Notes: generated from the sequence alone by a model not told the origin. Positions 44,368 through 57,177 are shown, counted from the first letter of the stretch. The stretch: 64,000 bases of DNA from Mesotaenium endlicherianum (GCA_009602735.1 WELA01001776.1:1-64000); one strand, 5' to 3'. Program-made: numbers and translations.

Positions 44368-47300
44368 TGTAAGGGAAAAATGAAGGATGGAAAACTTTTT
44401 GCAAAAATCTGCTAAGTCTTGAAATAGGAATTGAAGAGGTTCTGCTCAGTGTGAGAACATTAAGTGTGGATCCCTTCTCCGCATTTGCTTCGATGGAGAA
44501 AGATCAGGAATGAGTCAACCACAGACAGCTTCTCACCGACACACGTGCTTGGGGCAATCGACCAGGTTGATTTACTTCGTGCAGAGATGCACCGACCAAT
44601 CGACCAGGAAAAGCCCACACGCGAGGAGGACCACCGACGCATCGACCAGGTCGATGGCACACGTGCTTGGAAGACTCACACGTGTCCAGGCCCCGACGCC
44701 GTTTGGCACGACATGATTCATGAAACAGCTCGTTAAACTTATCGGAGTACCTAGAAATATCGCTTTTGTTGCTGGAGGGCAATGTCGAACTAAGGGGGGT
44801 AGCCAGGCAACCAGCTATGCCGACTTCGGCGTGGCACAGTATCGCAATCTTTGTCGTAAGGGGCACGCACCATAAAAAGTACTCTCATTGTAGTATTTGA
44901 TAAGGACTTGAGAGGATCAAGGCAAACGCTTCTGAGACGTTGATGTTTGATCGAAGTTCCATGTTGTACGGCACAAAGTCTTCACAAGTTTTCAGCCCAT
45001 TTTGCTCTAATGCGTAAGCAGTATAAGTAGCGTACTAAACACACGAATTGGACATCGAATTTGAGAACGACATTTTTGGCCGAAGAAAGAGTCAAATAGG
45101 ACCGCATTGTAGGAGTAGCCTTGAATGACGTGGTGTTGTAGTTAAGAGATCCGTATATACACACTTAATCGCGTGTAAATTCACGTGCGTCTACCTTCGT
45201 CAGAGTTGACCCGCATTGGCAGCCCTTGAACTTGCTGTATTACAACCCATCCTCGCAATCTAAATCGCTATTATGTTGAAATAACCATTTTACCAAATCG
45301 GGAAAACCCCGACTTGGAAGACTTGAAATTGCTCTTTTCACGATTTTCAAGAATGGGCGTGGAGTTGCCAGCTTCCTGCCCACATCCAGCTTGTGGCGTA
45401 CTGTGCCGCACGTATCCTCAACGTGCGTCCAATCTCTAATCCGACAATAAAACGAGCGGATGCGACGGATGGTGTCAGAAAATCGTACCCCCACTCCACA
45501 TTCGCCGATTATATTGAGCACTACGACTTATTTAAAACCTATCAAAATCAATCCGAACCCGTCAACGGGGTTCGGAGGTCAAATACCTGTCGGTTAAGTC
45601 AATGGGCGTGTGAAGAGGCGGTCGCACGTGTTTCAGGCAAAGTACATTTCCGACAGTGCACGTGCGTTACCTCACGGTAATTTACATAAAAATTGAATAT
45701 GAAGAAGTTTATATTCATGGTAGAATAATGAACAACAGTGGCGGAGTGTAGTCTCACGAGATGCGCATCGAATTTTGCTTGCGTCAAACGGCACGCACGT
45801 CAATGACCTGCGGGTCAATTAAGACATCGTCACACATTAAGCATGTAAAAGAGTGGCTGCGCATACATGGACCCATCTTTGTGCAATTACGCTTATATTC
45901 ATGTGCCGACGCACCATCGAGATTTCACGATCACAACACACGAATGCGCCAACAATTTTCTTTTTGCGTCACATTGGCATTTCAAAGGACGCTCACACAG
46001 ACGTCTGCAAGTGTGTGCGCTTATATGTACTCCCTTGAACCAACCCACCAACCCTTGTATTGTAAAGCATATGTGTGGAACCACATCTTCATCTTGTTAT
46101 GATTATTGTTTTATGCTTCCAATCTCGACAATGCGCAAAAGACAAATCCCTTAAAATAGTCGGTCGGTCTTTTTGTTACACAATCTATACATGTGTTGCT
46201 TGCAAAGTACTTCCTCGTTGATTAAGTACAACATGAAGTACCTCAACAAATGCCATCTCTCTTAGCTTCTCAATAACACTTAAATATGCGCTTCAGTAAG
46301 AACTTATGACTGTAAGGTAATGGAACAGGGAACTGAGGGGAGAAAAGGTAGTTGGGGAAAATGTAGCCACACTAGTGGGACAATGACATTTTCGAGAGTG
46401 ACAGTCAAGAAGTAGTCTGAGTAATCGTAGGTCTTCAGCCCCAAACATGTAATACTGGTGTAACGAATCATATTTTCAGGCGTACTTTTGGACATATTTC
46501 AAATTTGACCCGCACACTTCCATAGCAGGTGACTACCAAACAAAGACACACAGGGCCTTACTCCTTCGCTTCAGCGGTAGGCCTGGATCCTGTGATCTAC
46601 ACACCTCTATGTTTGAGTTTGATGACTACTTTGGCAACGCACAGCTAAAGGCACCTACGCTCACCGAGCGCGAGGTGTACTTGGCTCGCTGATGCAAAAG
46701 ATACTAGCCTGCACAAAGCTTGTGGGAGAACCTCCAATCGCCACGTCACTTGTAGATCCCGTAACTCAATTTTGGACCATACTCAGGACGGAATGTCAAT
46801 CTTTTATTAAAAAGGTGTACAGGCTGCACCTTCTCCCGAGGGAAGGAAGAGACGACGTATAATTGCTTTATTAACCTACGCAGAGAAGTGGGCTCTGTCA
46901 TCAACCGTGAGGCCGCGAAGGTCTTTCTACTAGCTAGAGAGACATGAGAGAGAGGGCCATCGCACCTCCCATTGATTGTGTTGGCATTGAATAAACGTTG
47001 GCCGACGTCTAGGGCCGTGGAGAGACAGAGTCAATCTTGCGGTCGAACGCAGCAACATTAGTAAGCAGGTCGGATTCGGCGTCCACTGGCGTGCGCCAGG
47101 AGCTCTTGACACTCCTCTTCTCCTTTGCACACTTCACATCGGCTCGCTAGCCACTGCAACAGCTGTAGAGCAGCGTTGACAGTCTGCTACGCAGCAGCAC
47201 AGCGCTCCGCATGGCCGCATCTTTATGCATGATCGCCACTATGTAGAATAACCCTTGTTGAGGCTGCAGCAAGACTGGTCACTCTCGCCGGGACTGCACC

Positions 47301-47996
47301 ATTGCACAGAAAGACAAGCCAAACACTGCACTCACTGCAGCAATGTCGAGCTTCAACAGGTGAATTGGCTGTAGGAAAAGGGCGACCTCAAACACGGGCG
47401 GACCCGCGAAGGCTCGGCACCGACTTTGGGCCGACGCGCAGGACCGGCATCACCGCAATGAGTGCAGCCGTAGTGTGAGTTGACGCCGCTCTAAAATGTG
47501 GTGAGGACGCGTTCAATCACGACGCGATCAGCGACACGCTGGTTGCATCCGAGGGCGAGAAATATGGACGATGCATGCTGGACGCTATTTTCACTCGTGC
47601 CCGCAGCCGATGCTGTCACCTTGACACTTGGTGCATGCACAACTTCTGTATGACACCTGGCAGGACGGCGGGCTGCCGACAGGCGTAGTTGCGACAAGCA
47701 ATCTGCCATCGTCCACACGTCCGTGCGTTGACGCAACGCCATATGGTAATTGTACGATCGCTACGTTGTATTGTGTGATTATTGGAATATGGTCCGTAGA
47801 CCGGCACTCCTTATTCTACTTTGTTGTGACTAGGCAAGTGGGTGTCGCGTCGATACGTGACGCGCGCCAGGGTGTCAATAGCCTTGCTTGGTTTGTCGTT
47901 AGTCAATTTGGTTCGTAACATAGTCGTTTGTTGGTAATCGTTCGAATAAGTTAGTAATTATGAGTTGTCACTTCCACCCGACAACGAAGATGTCGT

Positions 47997-48024
47997 AAAC
48001 GTTCATAAACATTTGTGAACGTTT
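47997..48024. repeat. Inverted repeat next to the G-rich array
   Basis: AAACGTTCA and TGAACGTTT form perfect 9-bp arms around a 10-base spacer. Confidence 0.75.
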
Positions 48025-48028
48025 GTTA

Positions 48029-48066
48029 GGGGGGGCAGAGGGGCAGAGGGGGCAGAGGGGGCAGAG
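48029..48066. repeat. G-rich minisatellite, four units
   Basis: About four units of GGGGCAGAG, giving four runs of four or more G separated by CAGA. This composition could fold as a G-quadruplex on the plus strand. Confidence 0.8.
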
Positions 48067-48249
48067 TGGCGGAATGGTGTAGTGAGTTACTTAAGACCAT
48101 AAATTGTAACCCAGAAAACTAACTCACTGAAAGTGGAGAGTTGGGCACCTTGCATATTTTCGTGCTATCATATATTTTAAGTCGGAGTTCGTTCAAGTGT
48201 GTGAGTGACAAAGGGTGCCATGGACGAAGAAAGTAGTGAGTTTCAACAG

Positions 48250-48961
48250 TGATAAATCAGTATATTGGTAGATAAAGTATTCATTTAAATGCAGTACTTA
48301 ATTAAGTTAAGTCTGCTCAATTTTAGTTGATATGAAGTCTGCTGGACTCTTAGTTATATTCAGTATAATGACTCAACCGATAGCAGCAGGCTAAAGTCCA
48401 CTTGAAACAGCTTGCTGCCACATTCTTTGACAGCCAGCTGATCGCCGTACGTGGTACCAGTAAATTGCCTAGTTCTGCATCTAAGTGTGATATGCTAGGT
48501 GAATGGCCGGATGATACTTTAGGTGGATGACAATTCGGGATGATGGGAGATGGCTGTGGATTTGGTTAGCCGAGGTCCTACCGACGAGTAACTCTTGGGT
48601 AGGCGGTGCAATCGCACTTGTCGTTGAACAATAAACTCATTCCATGTACGTATGCTAGGCAATGCTACTGAGTTTGGCATTTGGAAACGAGGCCAATTCT
48701 CTGTACAAAAGACCAAGAGCACATCTGAATCCAAGGCTGCAAGCCGTTACACGAACTGCTTACTAACCTTGCTTATGAATGAGTTTACTGATTGGACAAT
48801 TGATGCACGTTACTTGCATTTGACTTGTGAGTATTGCTTACTGCTAGTGATGTTGTCTTTTGCTGTTTAATAAGTAAATAGGAAATTCTATATAGATTAC
48901 TTGCAAATGTGAAGATCGTTTGATAACTGTTTATCGCATATAAGTAAGTCGATTTATTTTA
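48250..48961 (+). repeat. Old solo LTR of the F/G/N family
   Basis: TGATAAATCAGTATATTGG to GTAAGTCGATTTATTTTA follows the family LTR over its full length with many differences. No polypurine tract or primer site adjoins, so it is solo. No target duplication is recognisable. Confidence 0.85.
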
Positions 48962-49808
48962 TATTAAGTTAACACCATACATATTACATGTTCATTTAAG
49001 GTTCTCCACAAACTTGTTAGTTGCTTCTTGGTAAGTCCATTTATTAATTTTGCAACTTTGAATCTGTGTTCTTTCAGTAACTTCTACAAACAATTGGTCT
49101 CATCTCCAAATAGCGCACACACAAAAACCTGAGGAGAACTTAAAACGCTACAAAATTCCTTCTATCAAAGTTAGGTTCATTATTAGTGAATATTAATTAC
49201 AACTCAATCTGTCACATATAGCCAATTACTCGGTTGACCATCCTATCATAGCCACACTAGTCAAGATCCTCCTGACGGTTACCCTGCTTCTACTTGAAGT
49301 CATATTTTATTATCTACCAATCACAATATTTTTGCTACCATTTACTTACTGACCTGCCGTCGTGCGCTACTATTTGTACCTCCCATTATACTAAAATCGG
49401 TTGCCTAGTTAAGATACACGCTTATACAGTCTCTTTTGGCCATATAGTACAAATTGTCATACGCAGTATAATCATGCGGCGTAAATTGCGTATAAATCGA
49501 TTTCCCAATTTATTCCCAAAAATTTATAGTCAATTTATATCACCGACGCTCACATATTACGCCGAAAGGCGACGTATTATTTTGGAAACCACGTACAATA
49601 CGTATGGTCTATACGCACTAACGTGTAAGCATATCCATACTTCACAATTATGATCGGTTAAATAAGGAGAATCATTCTTCAAACGACACGTAGACTGCGA
49701 GGAAAGACTCTTTTTTAATTTTCAGTAAGTAAGATATAACTATAAATTTTGGTGCTTTGTTCATTTTGTGACCCCAAAGCATAGGGAACTTTTTTGTTCG
49801 TGTTCAAT
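48962..49808. other. AT-rich region, no gene seen
   Basis: About 850 bases between two LTR relics, rich in AT, with short frames only. One 119-codon plus-strand frame (49294-49653) matches nothing I know and has no clear coding pattern. Confidence 0.55.
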
Positions 49809-50313
49809 TGTAATGAAAAAGTATATTGGTATATATATATGAAAATAGTATTTTGTAATAGTTAAATGAGTTCACTTTGCTAAAGTTTAGTCAATATCAA
49901 GTCCGCTGGACTTCTAGTAATAATCAGTATAATGACCTAGCCGAGAGGAGCACGCTGAAGTGTACTTAAATCAGCTTGCTGACGCATTCTTTGACTGCCA
50001 GCTGACCGTCTTGAGCGGTACTAGCAAATTGCCTAGTAATGGATCCTTTTGTGATATGCTAGAACAGTGTCCAGATGACACCTTAGGGGGATTGCCATTC
50101 GAGATGATGGGAGAAGGTAGTGGATTTGATTATTTGATGTCCTATTGACCAGGTTATCTCCTAGGTAGGCGGTGCCATTACAGTGGCTCTTGAACATTAA
50201 ACTCATTCCATGTACATATGCTAGGTTTGCTATCAGGTTCGGCATTTGGAAACGAGGCTAACATACTGTACATACTACAAAAAGAATTATTAGATCCAAG
50301 GCTGCAAGCTATT
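49809..50313 (+). repeat. Old LTR fragment of the F/G/N family (H)
   Basis: It starts TGTAATGAAAAAGTATATTGG and follows the family LTR to about two thirds, where element G begins. It is the target into which G inserted; the last bases CTATT would be the G target copy. Confidence 0.82.
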
Positions 50314-51028
50314 TGAAATGAATCGACTTACTAAAACGGCGATTAACAATTAATGAAGATCTTTATATCAGCAAGTAATCTTTATGGTATTTTCTGTTGA
50401 TTGATTAAACAGCAAAAGACAACACACTAGCAGTGGACGATACTTGTAAGTCAAATGGTAGTAAACTAGCGTCAATGATGCAATCAGTAAACTCACACAT
50501 AAGCAAGGCTAGGAGACAGTGCGTATCAATGGCTTCTCGCCTTGGATCCAGATCTCTCTCAGTAAGCAGTACAAGAGAGTTGGCCTCGTTTTCGAATGCC
50601 GAACTCGAGAGCAATACCTAGCATATGTACATGGAATGAGTTTACTGTTCAACGGCCAGTGCGATGGCACCGCCTACCCGGGAGTTAACCACGTTGGTAG
50701 GACCTCAGTTCACCAAATCCACCACCATCTCCTATCATCCCGAATCGCCATCCATCCTAAGGATGTCATCTGGCCATTCATCTAGCACACCACACTTAGG
50801 TGCGTATCTAGGCAGTTCGCTGCTACCAAGTATGGAAGTCAGCTGGCTGGCAAAGAATGTGTCAGCAAGCTGACCTAGTAGACTTCAACCTGCTGCCCCC
50901 AGCTGAGTCATTAGACTGATTATTTTATAAAATCCAGTAGACTCAATATTGACTAAAATTTAGCAAGTATTTATTTCACTATTATATTTAAATGAATATC
51001 ATATCAACCAATATACTGATTCATCACA
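50314..51028 (-). repeat. Element G 3' LTR
   Basis: 715 bp, the inverted family LTR (plus-strand TGAAATGAATCGAC to GATTCATCACA). It is adjoined on the right by the polypurine tract (minus TTAAGGTGGAGGGAT, 51029-51043). Confidence 0.9.
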
Positions 51029-51043
51029 ATCCCTCCACCTTAA
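51029..51043 (-). promoter_or_regulatory. Element G polypurine tract
   Basis: Minus-strand TTAAGGTGGAGGGAT directly adjoins the LTR start at 51028 and differs from the F tract by one base. Confidence 0.85.
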
Positions 51044-51046
51044 CAT

Positions 51047-51063
51047 GTTGTCGCCTCGACAAC
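51047..51063 (-). repeat. Hairpin upstream of the element G polypurine tract
   Basis: GTTGTCGCCTCGACAAC on the plus strand: 7-bp arms with a 3-base loop, the same structure and distance from the tract as in F and N. Confidence 0.85.
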
Positions 51064-51086
51064 ACCAACACTAGTAACAGCGTGCT

Positions 51087-51831
51087 TGTAATGAATCAGT
51101 ATATTAGTAGATATAATATTCATTTAAATGTAATAGTTAATTTAGTTCAGCCTGCTGAACTTTAGTTAGTAGTCAGTCTGCTGAACTTTAGTTAATAATC
51201 AGTCTGCTGGACTTTACACAATTATCAGTTTAATGACTCGGCCAAAAGCAGCAGGCTGGAGTCAACTTAAGTCAGCTTGCTGACACATTCTTTGACAGCC
51301 AGCTGACTTCCGTGCTCGGTAGCAGCGAACTGCCTTGATATGCATCTAAGTACCACCTGCTAGATGAATGGCCAGATGACATCCCCATGATGGATGGCTA
51401 TTCGGGATGATGGGAGATGGCGGTGGATTTGGTTAACCGAGGTCCTACCAACGTGGTTAACTCCCGGGTAGGCGGTGCCATCGCACTGACCGTTGAACAG
51501 TAAACTCATTCCATGTACATATGCTAGGCATTGCTCTCGAGTTCGGCATTCGGAAACGAGGCCAACTCTCTTGTACAGCTTACTGAGAGAGATCTGAATC
51601 CAAGGCGAGAAGCCATTGATACGCACTGTCTTCTAACCTTGCTTATGTATGAGTTTACTGATTTGCATCATTGATGCTAGTTTACTCGCATTTGACTTAC
51701 GAGTATTATTCCCTGCTAGTGTATTGTCCTTTGCCGTTTAACTAGTTAACGGAAATACCATAAAGATTACTTGCTGATATAAAGATCTTTATTAATTGTT
51801 AATCGCCTATTTGGTAAGTCGATTCATTTCA
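51087..51831 (+). repeat. Element F 5' LTR
   Basis: 745 bp, TGTAATGAATCAG to GATTCATTTCA. U3 holds three 26-bp repeats (51148-51225). Confidence 0.95.
51148..51225 (+). repeat. Three 26-bp repeats in the LTR U3
   Basis: Units begin CAGCCTGCTGAACTTT, CAGTCTGCTGAACTTT and CAGTCTGCTGGACTTT. The 3' LTR and fragment J have three units too, while older family LTRs (21232, 33496, 48250) have about two. This is the position where retrotransposon enhancers usually lie. Confidence 0.85.
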
Positions 51832-51832
51832 G

Positions 51833-51844
51833 TGGTATCGGAGC
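51833..51844 (+). promoter_or_regulatory. Element F primer-binding site
   Basis: TGGTATCGGAGC, one base after the 5' LTR; Met-tRNA type. Confidence 0.88.
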
Positions 51845-51865
51845 AGTTATCACAGTCTTCTTTGT

Positions 51866-53344
51866 ATGGTAAGGACAAGGTCTCAAACTAGCAACTCCCG
51901 AGACATGGAGAACCAGGATAACGAGAATGTCGAAAACCAGGCGGAAAGCCATGTAGCGGGAAACCGTACCTATTCGGAAGCAGTAGCGGATACTGCAGCT
52001 AGGGAGGCAGCAGATGAGGCAGCTGCTATTGCCTCAGTCGCAGCTCAGCAAGCTGAGGAGGAGATAGCCAGACTAGAAGCTGAACAAGTAGCAAAGGCCG
52101 CTGAAGATATACAAAGGAGGGAAGGACAGCCAGCTGACGAGCGCACTGTTGAAGAACTTATGGCATCAAGGGCCAATGTTCTGAACCCACCTCCTGCCGT
52201 ACAACTCAATGTACCCCTAGGTCAAATACGTGACCGGCTGAATGCGGCAGGAATTGCTGCTGCAGGAGCAAGAGGGATTGTTGAGGACACTACTCAGCGA
52301 GTAGATGCCAATGCTGCTGCTGCATTTGCTAATCTACCACCCCAAAATGTAGACTTGGGAGCATTGTTCGTTCAGATGCAGTCGCAAATGGCGACCATGT
52401 ATCAGTCCCAGCAGGAGGACAAAAGAATCATAATGTCCCTACTCCGGGACAGAGACCAACTGGGGTCTCACACCACTAGTGGTGGTGGCCGAGGGCCTAG
52501 TAAGCCCAAGCCGAAACCTCCCCAGGACTATGATCCTGAGGGAAACAGAAAATATTACCTGATCAAGTTTCTCGCGGATGTTGAGCAGTGGCTGGAGAAC
52601 TACCCAGAACTGCAAGATTACGAGAAGGTCAGGCACACCGGTGCGCTACTGAAAGGCAGTGCCGCAGACTGGTGGCTTTACTGGAAGGAAGAGCGTAAGG
52701 CTCGGCAACTCGGTGACCCTACGTGGGTAGAGTTTGTCGAGAAGTTGCATGAGAAGTTTGATGTCATCAACCAGCAGGAGAAAGCTATCTATGCGATGAT
52801 CTCCCTGACACTGAAGCAGACCACTTCAGTTGCTGAGTTTGCTCAAAAGTTCCAAGAGAACATGATGAAGCAGCCTGATTTGCCAGAACGGTATAGGATA
52901 GCATACTTCAGGTATGGCTTGAAATCCGAGGTCTCTGGTCATTTTGCTGAGAAAAAGTATGAGAAACTGGCTGACTTGATCCAGGATGCTGACGCCTGGG
53001 ATCAGCAGCAGTTCAATCACAAGCGCCAGAGTAACGCTTTGGTGTCTAAGATTGTCAAAAAGCCCCACGGTTCCTACAATGCAGTTGAAGGAGACCAGGC
53101 TGAGGATAATCAGGGTGATGAATATGAGTATGAGTACAATGCTATTCAGTCTAGAGGTAGAGGTGGTCCCTCTCGAGGTGGCTATGGAAGGGGTGGTGGT
53201 AGGACTAAGCCGAGACCAGCCTCAGCAAAATCTACTTGCTACCATTGTCAGCAGAAAGGCCACTACAGAGAACAGTGTCCGGTCAAGCACCTGCCTAAGG
53301 TCGAGAGAAAAGACCAGCCTTTAAAAGACAGCAACAGTCAGTAA
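51866..53344 (+). CDS. gag: Gag polyprotein of element F
   Basis: 492 residues beginning [17 protein letters not shown], 21 bases after the primer site. Residues 1-200 are Ala/Glu-rich and probably helical. The capsid-like core follows ([40 protein letters not shown]). Near the end is an Arg/Gly-rich stretch and a zinc knuckle [14 protein letters not shown] at residues 458-471. The protein would build the virus-like particle and bind genomic RNA in the cytoplasm. Its end overlaps the open pol frame, with a slippery-type heptamer in the overlap. The start is the first ATG after the primer site, and the N-terminus is not otherwise fixed. Confidence 0.93.
   Translation: MVRTRSQTSNSRDMENQDNENVENQAESHVAGNRTYSEAVADTAAREAADEAAAIASVAAQQAEEEIARLEAEQVAKAAEDIQRREGQPADERTVEELMASRANVLNPPPAVQLNVPLGQIRDRLNAAGIAAAGARGIVEDTTQRVDANAAAAFANLPPQNVDLGALFVQMQSQMATMYQSQQEDKRIIMSLLRDRDQLGSHTTSGGGRGPSKPKPKPPQDYDPEGNRKYYLIKFLADVEQWLENYPELQDYEKVRHTGALLKGSAADWWLYWKEERKARQLGDPTWVEFVEKLHEKFDVINQQEKAIYAMISLTLKQTTSVAEFAQKFQENMMKQPDLPERYRIAYFRYGLKSEVSGHFAEKKYEKLADLIQDADAWDQQQFNHKRQSNALVSKIVKKPHGSYNAVEGDQAEDNQGDEYEYEYNAIQSRGRGGPSRGGYGRGGGRTKPRPASAKSTCYHCQQKGHYREQCPVKHLPKVERKDQPLKDSNSQ
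53320..53326 (+). promoter_or_regulatory. Likely -1 frameshift site between gag and pol
   Basis: TTTAAAA stands in the gag phase T-TTA-AAA, 18 bases before the gag stop. The pol frame, one base back, is open from 53299. This is the X-XXY-YYZ form used for programmed -1 frameshifting, which many retroelements use to make a gag-pol fusion. No downstream pseudoknot was tested. Confidence 0.6.
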
Positions 53345-53412
53345 TCCAGTCTACTGACTGTGAGGATGCTAGAGATAGTGAGTCGTCACTAGCTGCCCTC
53401 GTAGCAGGTATT

Positions 53413-56400
53413 ATGGGTCCTGCTGAACTGGATTCACTATGCATGCCTGACAACCAGATAAAGGAGACCATCAGCAATATAGACGTCCAGAGAGTGCACA
53501 CTCTGGATGCTCTTGTTCCACCTGATGTCCAACATTTCTTTGCTACGTCAGGAGAACAATGCGAAAGTCAGGAAAAGACAGTCCCCCCTATCCTACTGCA
53601 TTGCATGATTGCAGGTAGGAAGGTGAGGGCATTTGTTGACGGAGGGGCGTCACATACTTTTATCCACAAGGACTTAGTTAAGCGGCTAAGGCTGCCTACT
53701 GTCACCCAAGGGAATAGAAAAATATTCCTTGGAGATGCCTCAAGTATCCCGGGAGGAGTTATAACCAAGCCTATTGAGGTCCAGTTAGGTTCTGGCATTG
53801 CAGTTCTAACTGAAACGCTTACATTTGAGGTACTCAACACTGGCTTTTATGATCTCGTGCTAGGCAGGTCCTGGCTTAATAGACATCAAGCTGAAGTGTG
53901 TTGGAGCAGAGGTACAGTTAAAGTGAGAGGAGCCAGTGATGGGCAGACTGACTTGGCACCCACCAGTGCTCTTCCTCTTGTCCTGTGTGGATGGCAAATG
54001 AAGGAAAAGAAGAGGCTTCCAGAAGGATGCAAGTTGCTGAATGCAATGGAGTTCGTCAAAAGCTGGAACCAGAAGGAAGACAGAATGTTCTGTCTGCTGC
54101 TAAGAGAGGTACCTCCTCAACCTGAAGAAGTGGTTGAGAAAAAGGTACACCCTCCGGAACACCCTACTGCTGCAAACATTGTTGCTCAGTACACGGATGT
54201 GTTTAATATGCCTCCAGGACTACCCCCTAAGCGGGAAGTAGATCATAGGATTGATTTATTACCTGGTAGCCAGCCACCCTGGCAACGCACGTATGGCTTG
54301 TCTTATTTGGAGAGTGAGGAGTTGAAAACACAGATTGCAGAGCTGGAGGAAAATGGTTACATTTCTCCCAGTAAATCACCGTACGGCGCACCTATCCTAT
54401 TTGTTAAGAAAAAGGATGGCAGTATGCGGATGTGTGTGGATTACAGAGCCCTGAACAGAATTACAGTAAAGAACAAGTATGCTTTACCCAGAATCGAGGA
54501 CTTGCTTGATACCCTGTCTGGCGCTAAGGTGTTCAGTAAGATAGATCTCAAGAGTGGTTATCATCAAATCAGAATTGCTGAGGGGGATGAACACAAGACT
54601 GCTTTCCGCACACGTTATGGACACTATGAGTTCAACGTGATGCCATTTGGACTGACTAATGCTCCTGCTACCTTTATGGGTGCTATGAATGACATTTTCA
54701 GACCTTATTTGGATAAGTTTGTGCAAGTTTTCCTGGATGATATTTTAATTTTCTCTAAAGATGAAGCTCAGCACACTGAACACTTAAAGAAAGTGCTGGA
54801 CACTCTGCGGAAAAATCACTTGTATGCTAAAATGAGCAAGTGTGATTTCTTTAAGGAAAGTATTGAATTCTTAGGCCACGTTGTCAGTAAAGAGGGCATC
54901 AGTGTGGATCCTAAGAAAGTCCAGACCATAAGGGACTGGCCAGTACCACAGTCTGTCTCTGAAGTTAGATCCTTCCTCGGGTTGGCTAACTACTATAGGA
55001 GATTTATTGAGAATTATTCCACAAAGGCCAGTAAACTGACTGACCTTACTAAGAAAGACATCGGGTATGTGTGGGGGGAAGAGCAGCAGGCTGCCTTCCA
55101 GACCCTTAAAGATGCCCTTTGTTCTGCCCCAGTGCTAGCCGTGTATGACCCCAGCAAACCGGTGCAGGTGGTTACTGATGCCTCTGATTTTGCCATGGGT
55201 GCTATTTTGTTGCAGCCTGCTGACAAAACCACAAAGGATGGTAAGGTACGGCAGGAGTGGCATCCTGTGTTGTATGAGTCTATGAAATTTAATCCAGCGG
55301 AGATTAATTACTCAGTGCATGATAAAGAGCTGCTAGCTATCATTCATGTACTCAAACAGTGGAGAGCATACTTACATGGTAAAGCTTTTAAGGTGATTAC
55401 AGATCATCTAGCTCTGACCCACTTTCAGAAGAAGTCCAAGCTGTCGAGGAGGGAGAACCGCTGGAGCCAGATGCTGGAGCAGTTCCAAGTCCAGATCGAC
55501 TACAAACCAGGGAAGTTGAATCCTGCTGATGCACTCTCTAGAAGACCTGACTTGCAAGAAAGGAACTTTAGTCAGCATGCTGTAGATAAAGTCCTGTGTG
55601 CACTCACTTCACTAAAGGTGAAAAAGTCCTTCCTTGAACAACTTAGGAAAGCCTACCTTTCTGACCCAACATTTGAGCCCAGCCCCACTACTGGTGTGTG
55701 TCGTGCTACTGCACTCGGGTATAAGCTCAAGGGAGGGGTCTGGGTGACTGAAACCACTTCAGGCAGGCTGAAGCTGGTCATTCCTAATAATTTGGAAATA
55801 AGGTCTCTCTTACTGAGTCAAGCTCATGACAGTCTCCTGGGTGGACATTTGGGGCAGGCCAAAACTGTTGGCAAACTGGCAAAACATTATCATTGGGAGC
55901 AGTTACCCCGGGAGGTCTTGAAATATGTCAAGTCCTGTGACCAGTGTCAGAGAAATAAGTCTCGGCACACACCACCCGGAGGTCTCTTGCAACCGCTACC
56001 CATCCCAGCGGGACGTTGGGAAACTATATCCATGGACTGGGTGGTCTCACTACCACGAACGGCCAACGGGCATGATTCATTACTGGTAGTCGTGGATAAA
56101 TTGACAAAAATGGTCATTTTTATACCCACAACTGTCAAAGTAACTGCACTCGAAACAGCGAGACAGTTTTACAACCATGTAGTTTGCCAACATGGGCTCC
56201 CTTCTAATATCATCTCAGACAGAGACTCAAAATTCACCTCTAAGTTCTGGAGAGCTTTAATGGGGTTAATGGGAGTCAAACAGCTGCTCAGCACAGCAAA
56301 CCACCCTCAGACTGATGGGCAGACTGAAAGAACTAACCGAGTTCTGCAGGAGGTGCTGAGAGCATATATTAACCAAAAACAAGATAATTGGGATGACCTG

Positions 56401-57129
56401 TTGCCTCAAATTCAGTTTGCGGTCAACAGTGCGGTGCACGCGTCAACGGGCAAAACTCCTTTTGAACTCAGCCTGGGTAGAGTCCCTAAGTCCCCTCTAG
56501 ATGTGCTAAGGGAATCTTTAACTCACCTTCAAGGGATTGACAACCCGGTCTCCCTCCAGTTAACTCAGGAGTTTGCTGACACCCTGTCAGAAGTCCAACG
56601 AAACTTGCACACGGCCCAAGAAAACCAACAAAAATACGCTAATCAACACCGTCGGGAACTGACATTTTCCAAGGGGGATTTAGTCAAACTGCATTCTCAA
56701 CACCTGTACCTCCCTGGTGTGGTCAAGAAAAAGCTTGGCCCTGTCTGGGTCGGTCCATATTCGGTGGTCCGTCGTGTCGGTCAGAATGCTTACAAACTGA
56801 ACATGTCAGCTGAATACAAGGGGCACCCGGTCTTTAATGTCTCCTTCCTGGAACCGTACATCAAAGGTGATACACTGTTCACAGGTCGGTTCCCTGTCCA
56901 ACCGGGACCGGTCCCCGCTGTCCGGGACGGCGACCCTGAGGAATATGAGGTCGATGAGATTTTAGACGCTCGCTCGGTCCGTCGATCGTCTAAATATGTC
57001 ATGAAATACCTCATTCGATGGAAGGGTTACGATGCCTCTGGGGACACTTGGGAGTTTAAGGACCACTTGACCAATGCCAAAGGGGCGTTGACACGGTTCC
57101 ACCTTCGGGCCGCTGGAGTCCCTCCATAA
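53413..57129 (+). CDS. pol: Pol polyprotein of element F (protease, RT, RNase H, integrase, chromodomain)
   Basis: 1238 residues from the first ATG; the frame is open further upstream into gag, so this ATG need not be used. Protease has [12 protein letters not shown] (about residues 73-84) and LVLGRSWL (about 148-155). RT has [16 protein letters not shown] (330-345), [12 protein letters not shown] and FLDDILIF (440-447). RNase H runs from [14 protein letters not shown] (588-601) to NPADALSRR (703-711). Integrase has zinc-region CDQCQRNK (842-849), MDWVVSLP (874-881), SDRDSKFTS (935-943) and [12 protein letters not shown] (964-975). The chromodomain has [21 protein letters not shown] and [10 protein letters not shown] (about 1177-1225). 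Chromoviruses use this last domain to target chromatin marks. All motif blocks are present and the frame is uninterrupted. Confidence 0.96.
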   Translation: MGPAELDSLCMPDNQIKETISNIDVQRVHTLDALVPPDVQHFFATSGEQCESQEKTVPPILLHCMIAGRKVRAFVDGGASHTFIHKDLVKRLRLPTVTQGNRKIFLGDASSIPGGVITKPIEVQLGSGIAVLTETLTFEVLNTGFYDLVLGRSWLNRHQAEVCWSRGTVKVRGASDGQTDLAPTSALPLVLCGWQMKEKKRLPEGCKLLNAMEFVKSWNQKEDRMFCLLLREVPPQPEEVVEKKVHPPEHPTAANIVAQYTDVFNMPPGLPPKREVDHRIDLLPGSQPPWQRTYGLSYLESEELKTQIAELEENGYISPSKSPYGAPILFVKKKDGSMRMCVDYRALNRITVKNKYALPRIEDLLDTLSGAKVFSKIDLKSGYHQIRIAEGDEHKTAFRTRYGHYEFNVMPFGLTNAPATFMGAMNDIFRPYLDKFVQVFLDDILIFSKDEAQHTEHLKKVLDTLRKNHLYAKMSKCDFFKESIEFLGHVVSKEGISVDPKKVQTIRDWPVPQSVSEVRSFLGLANYYRRFIENYSTKASKLTDLTKKDIGYVWGEEQQAAFQTLKDALCSAPVLAVYDPSKPVQVVTDASDFAMGAILLQPADKTTKDGKVRQEWHPVLYESMKFNPAEINYSVHDKELLAIIHVLKQWRAYLHGKAFKVITDHLALTHFQKKSKLSRRENRWSQMLEQFQVQIDYKPGKLNPADALSRRPDLQERNFSQHAVDKVLCALTSLKVKKSFLEQLRKAYLSDPTFEPSPTTGVCRATALGYKLKGGVWVTETTSGRLKLVIPNNLEIRSLLLSQAHDSLLGGHLGQAKTVGKLAKHYHWEQLPREVLKYVKSCDQCQRNKSRHTPPGGLLQPLPIPAGRWETISMDWVVSLPRTANGHDSLLVVVDKLTKMVIFIPTTVKVTALETARQFYNHVVCQHGLPSNIISDRDSKFTSKFWRALMGLMGVKQLLSTANHPQTDGQTERTNRVLQEVLRAYINQKQDNWDDLLPQIQFAVNSAVHASTGKTPFELSLGRVPKSPLDVLRESLTHLQGIDNPVSLQLTQEFADTLSEVQRNLHTAQENQQKYANQHRRELTFSKGDLVKLHSQHLYLPGVVKKKLGPVWVGPYSVVRRVGQNAYKLNMSAEYKGHPVFNVSFLEPYIKGDTLFTGRFPVQPGPVPAVRDGDPEEYEVDEILDARSVRRSSKYVMKYLIRWKGYDASGDTWEFKDHLTNAKGALTRFHLRAAGVPP

Positions 57130-57177
57130 CTGTCATTTCAGTTGACACGGGAAGGTGACAGGCGGTCCTGTCTCCAT

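Larger units (their letters stand above)
44368..48249. other. Region without a recognised gene
   Basis: About 3.9 kb. The first part may be the 3' LTR of element C. A 90-codon frame (44464-44736) carries three IDQ-containing repeats around ATCGACCAGG but resembles no known protein. 45200-46500 is AT-rich and featureless to me. 46500-47700 has higher GC in places and short frames only. A small hairpin and a G-rich repeat lie near 48000-48066. Confidence 0.5.

Noticed and set aside
44464-44736. 90-codon frame with IDQ repeats as a host gene
   Set aside because: The repeats are only three, the frame is short, nothing matches a known family, and it may lie in the unresolved 3' LTR of element C.
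46500-47700. Possible host gene in the higher-GC stretch
   Set aside because: Only short frames, no splice-linked exon set and no recognisable domain on either strand.
49294-49653. 119-codon plus-strand frame in the AT-rich region
   Set aside because: Its composition follows the base content, no motif is recognisable, and it sits between LTR relics.
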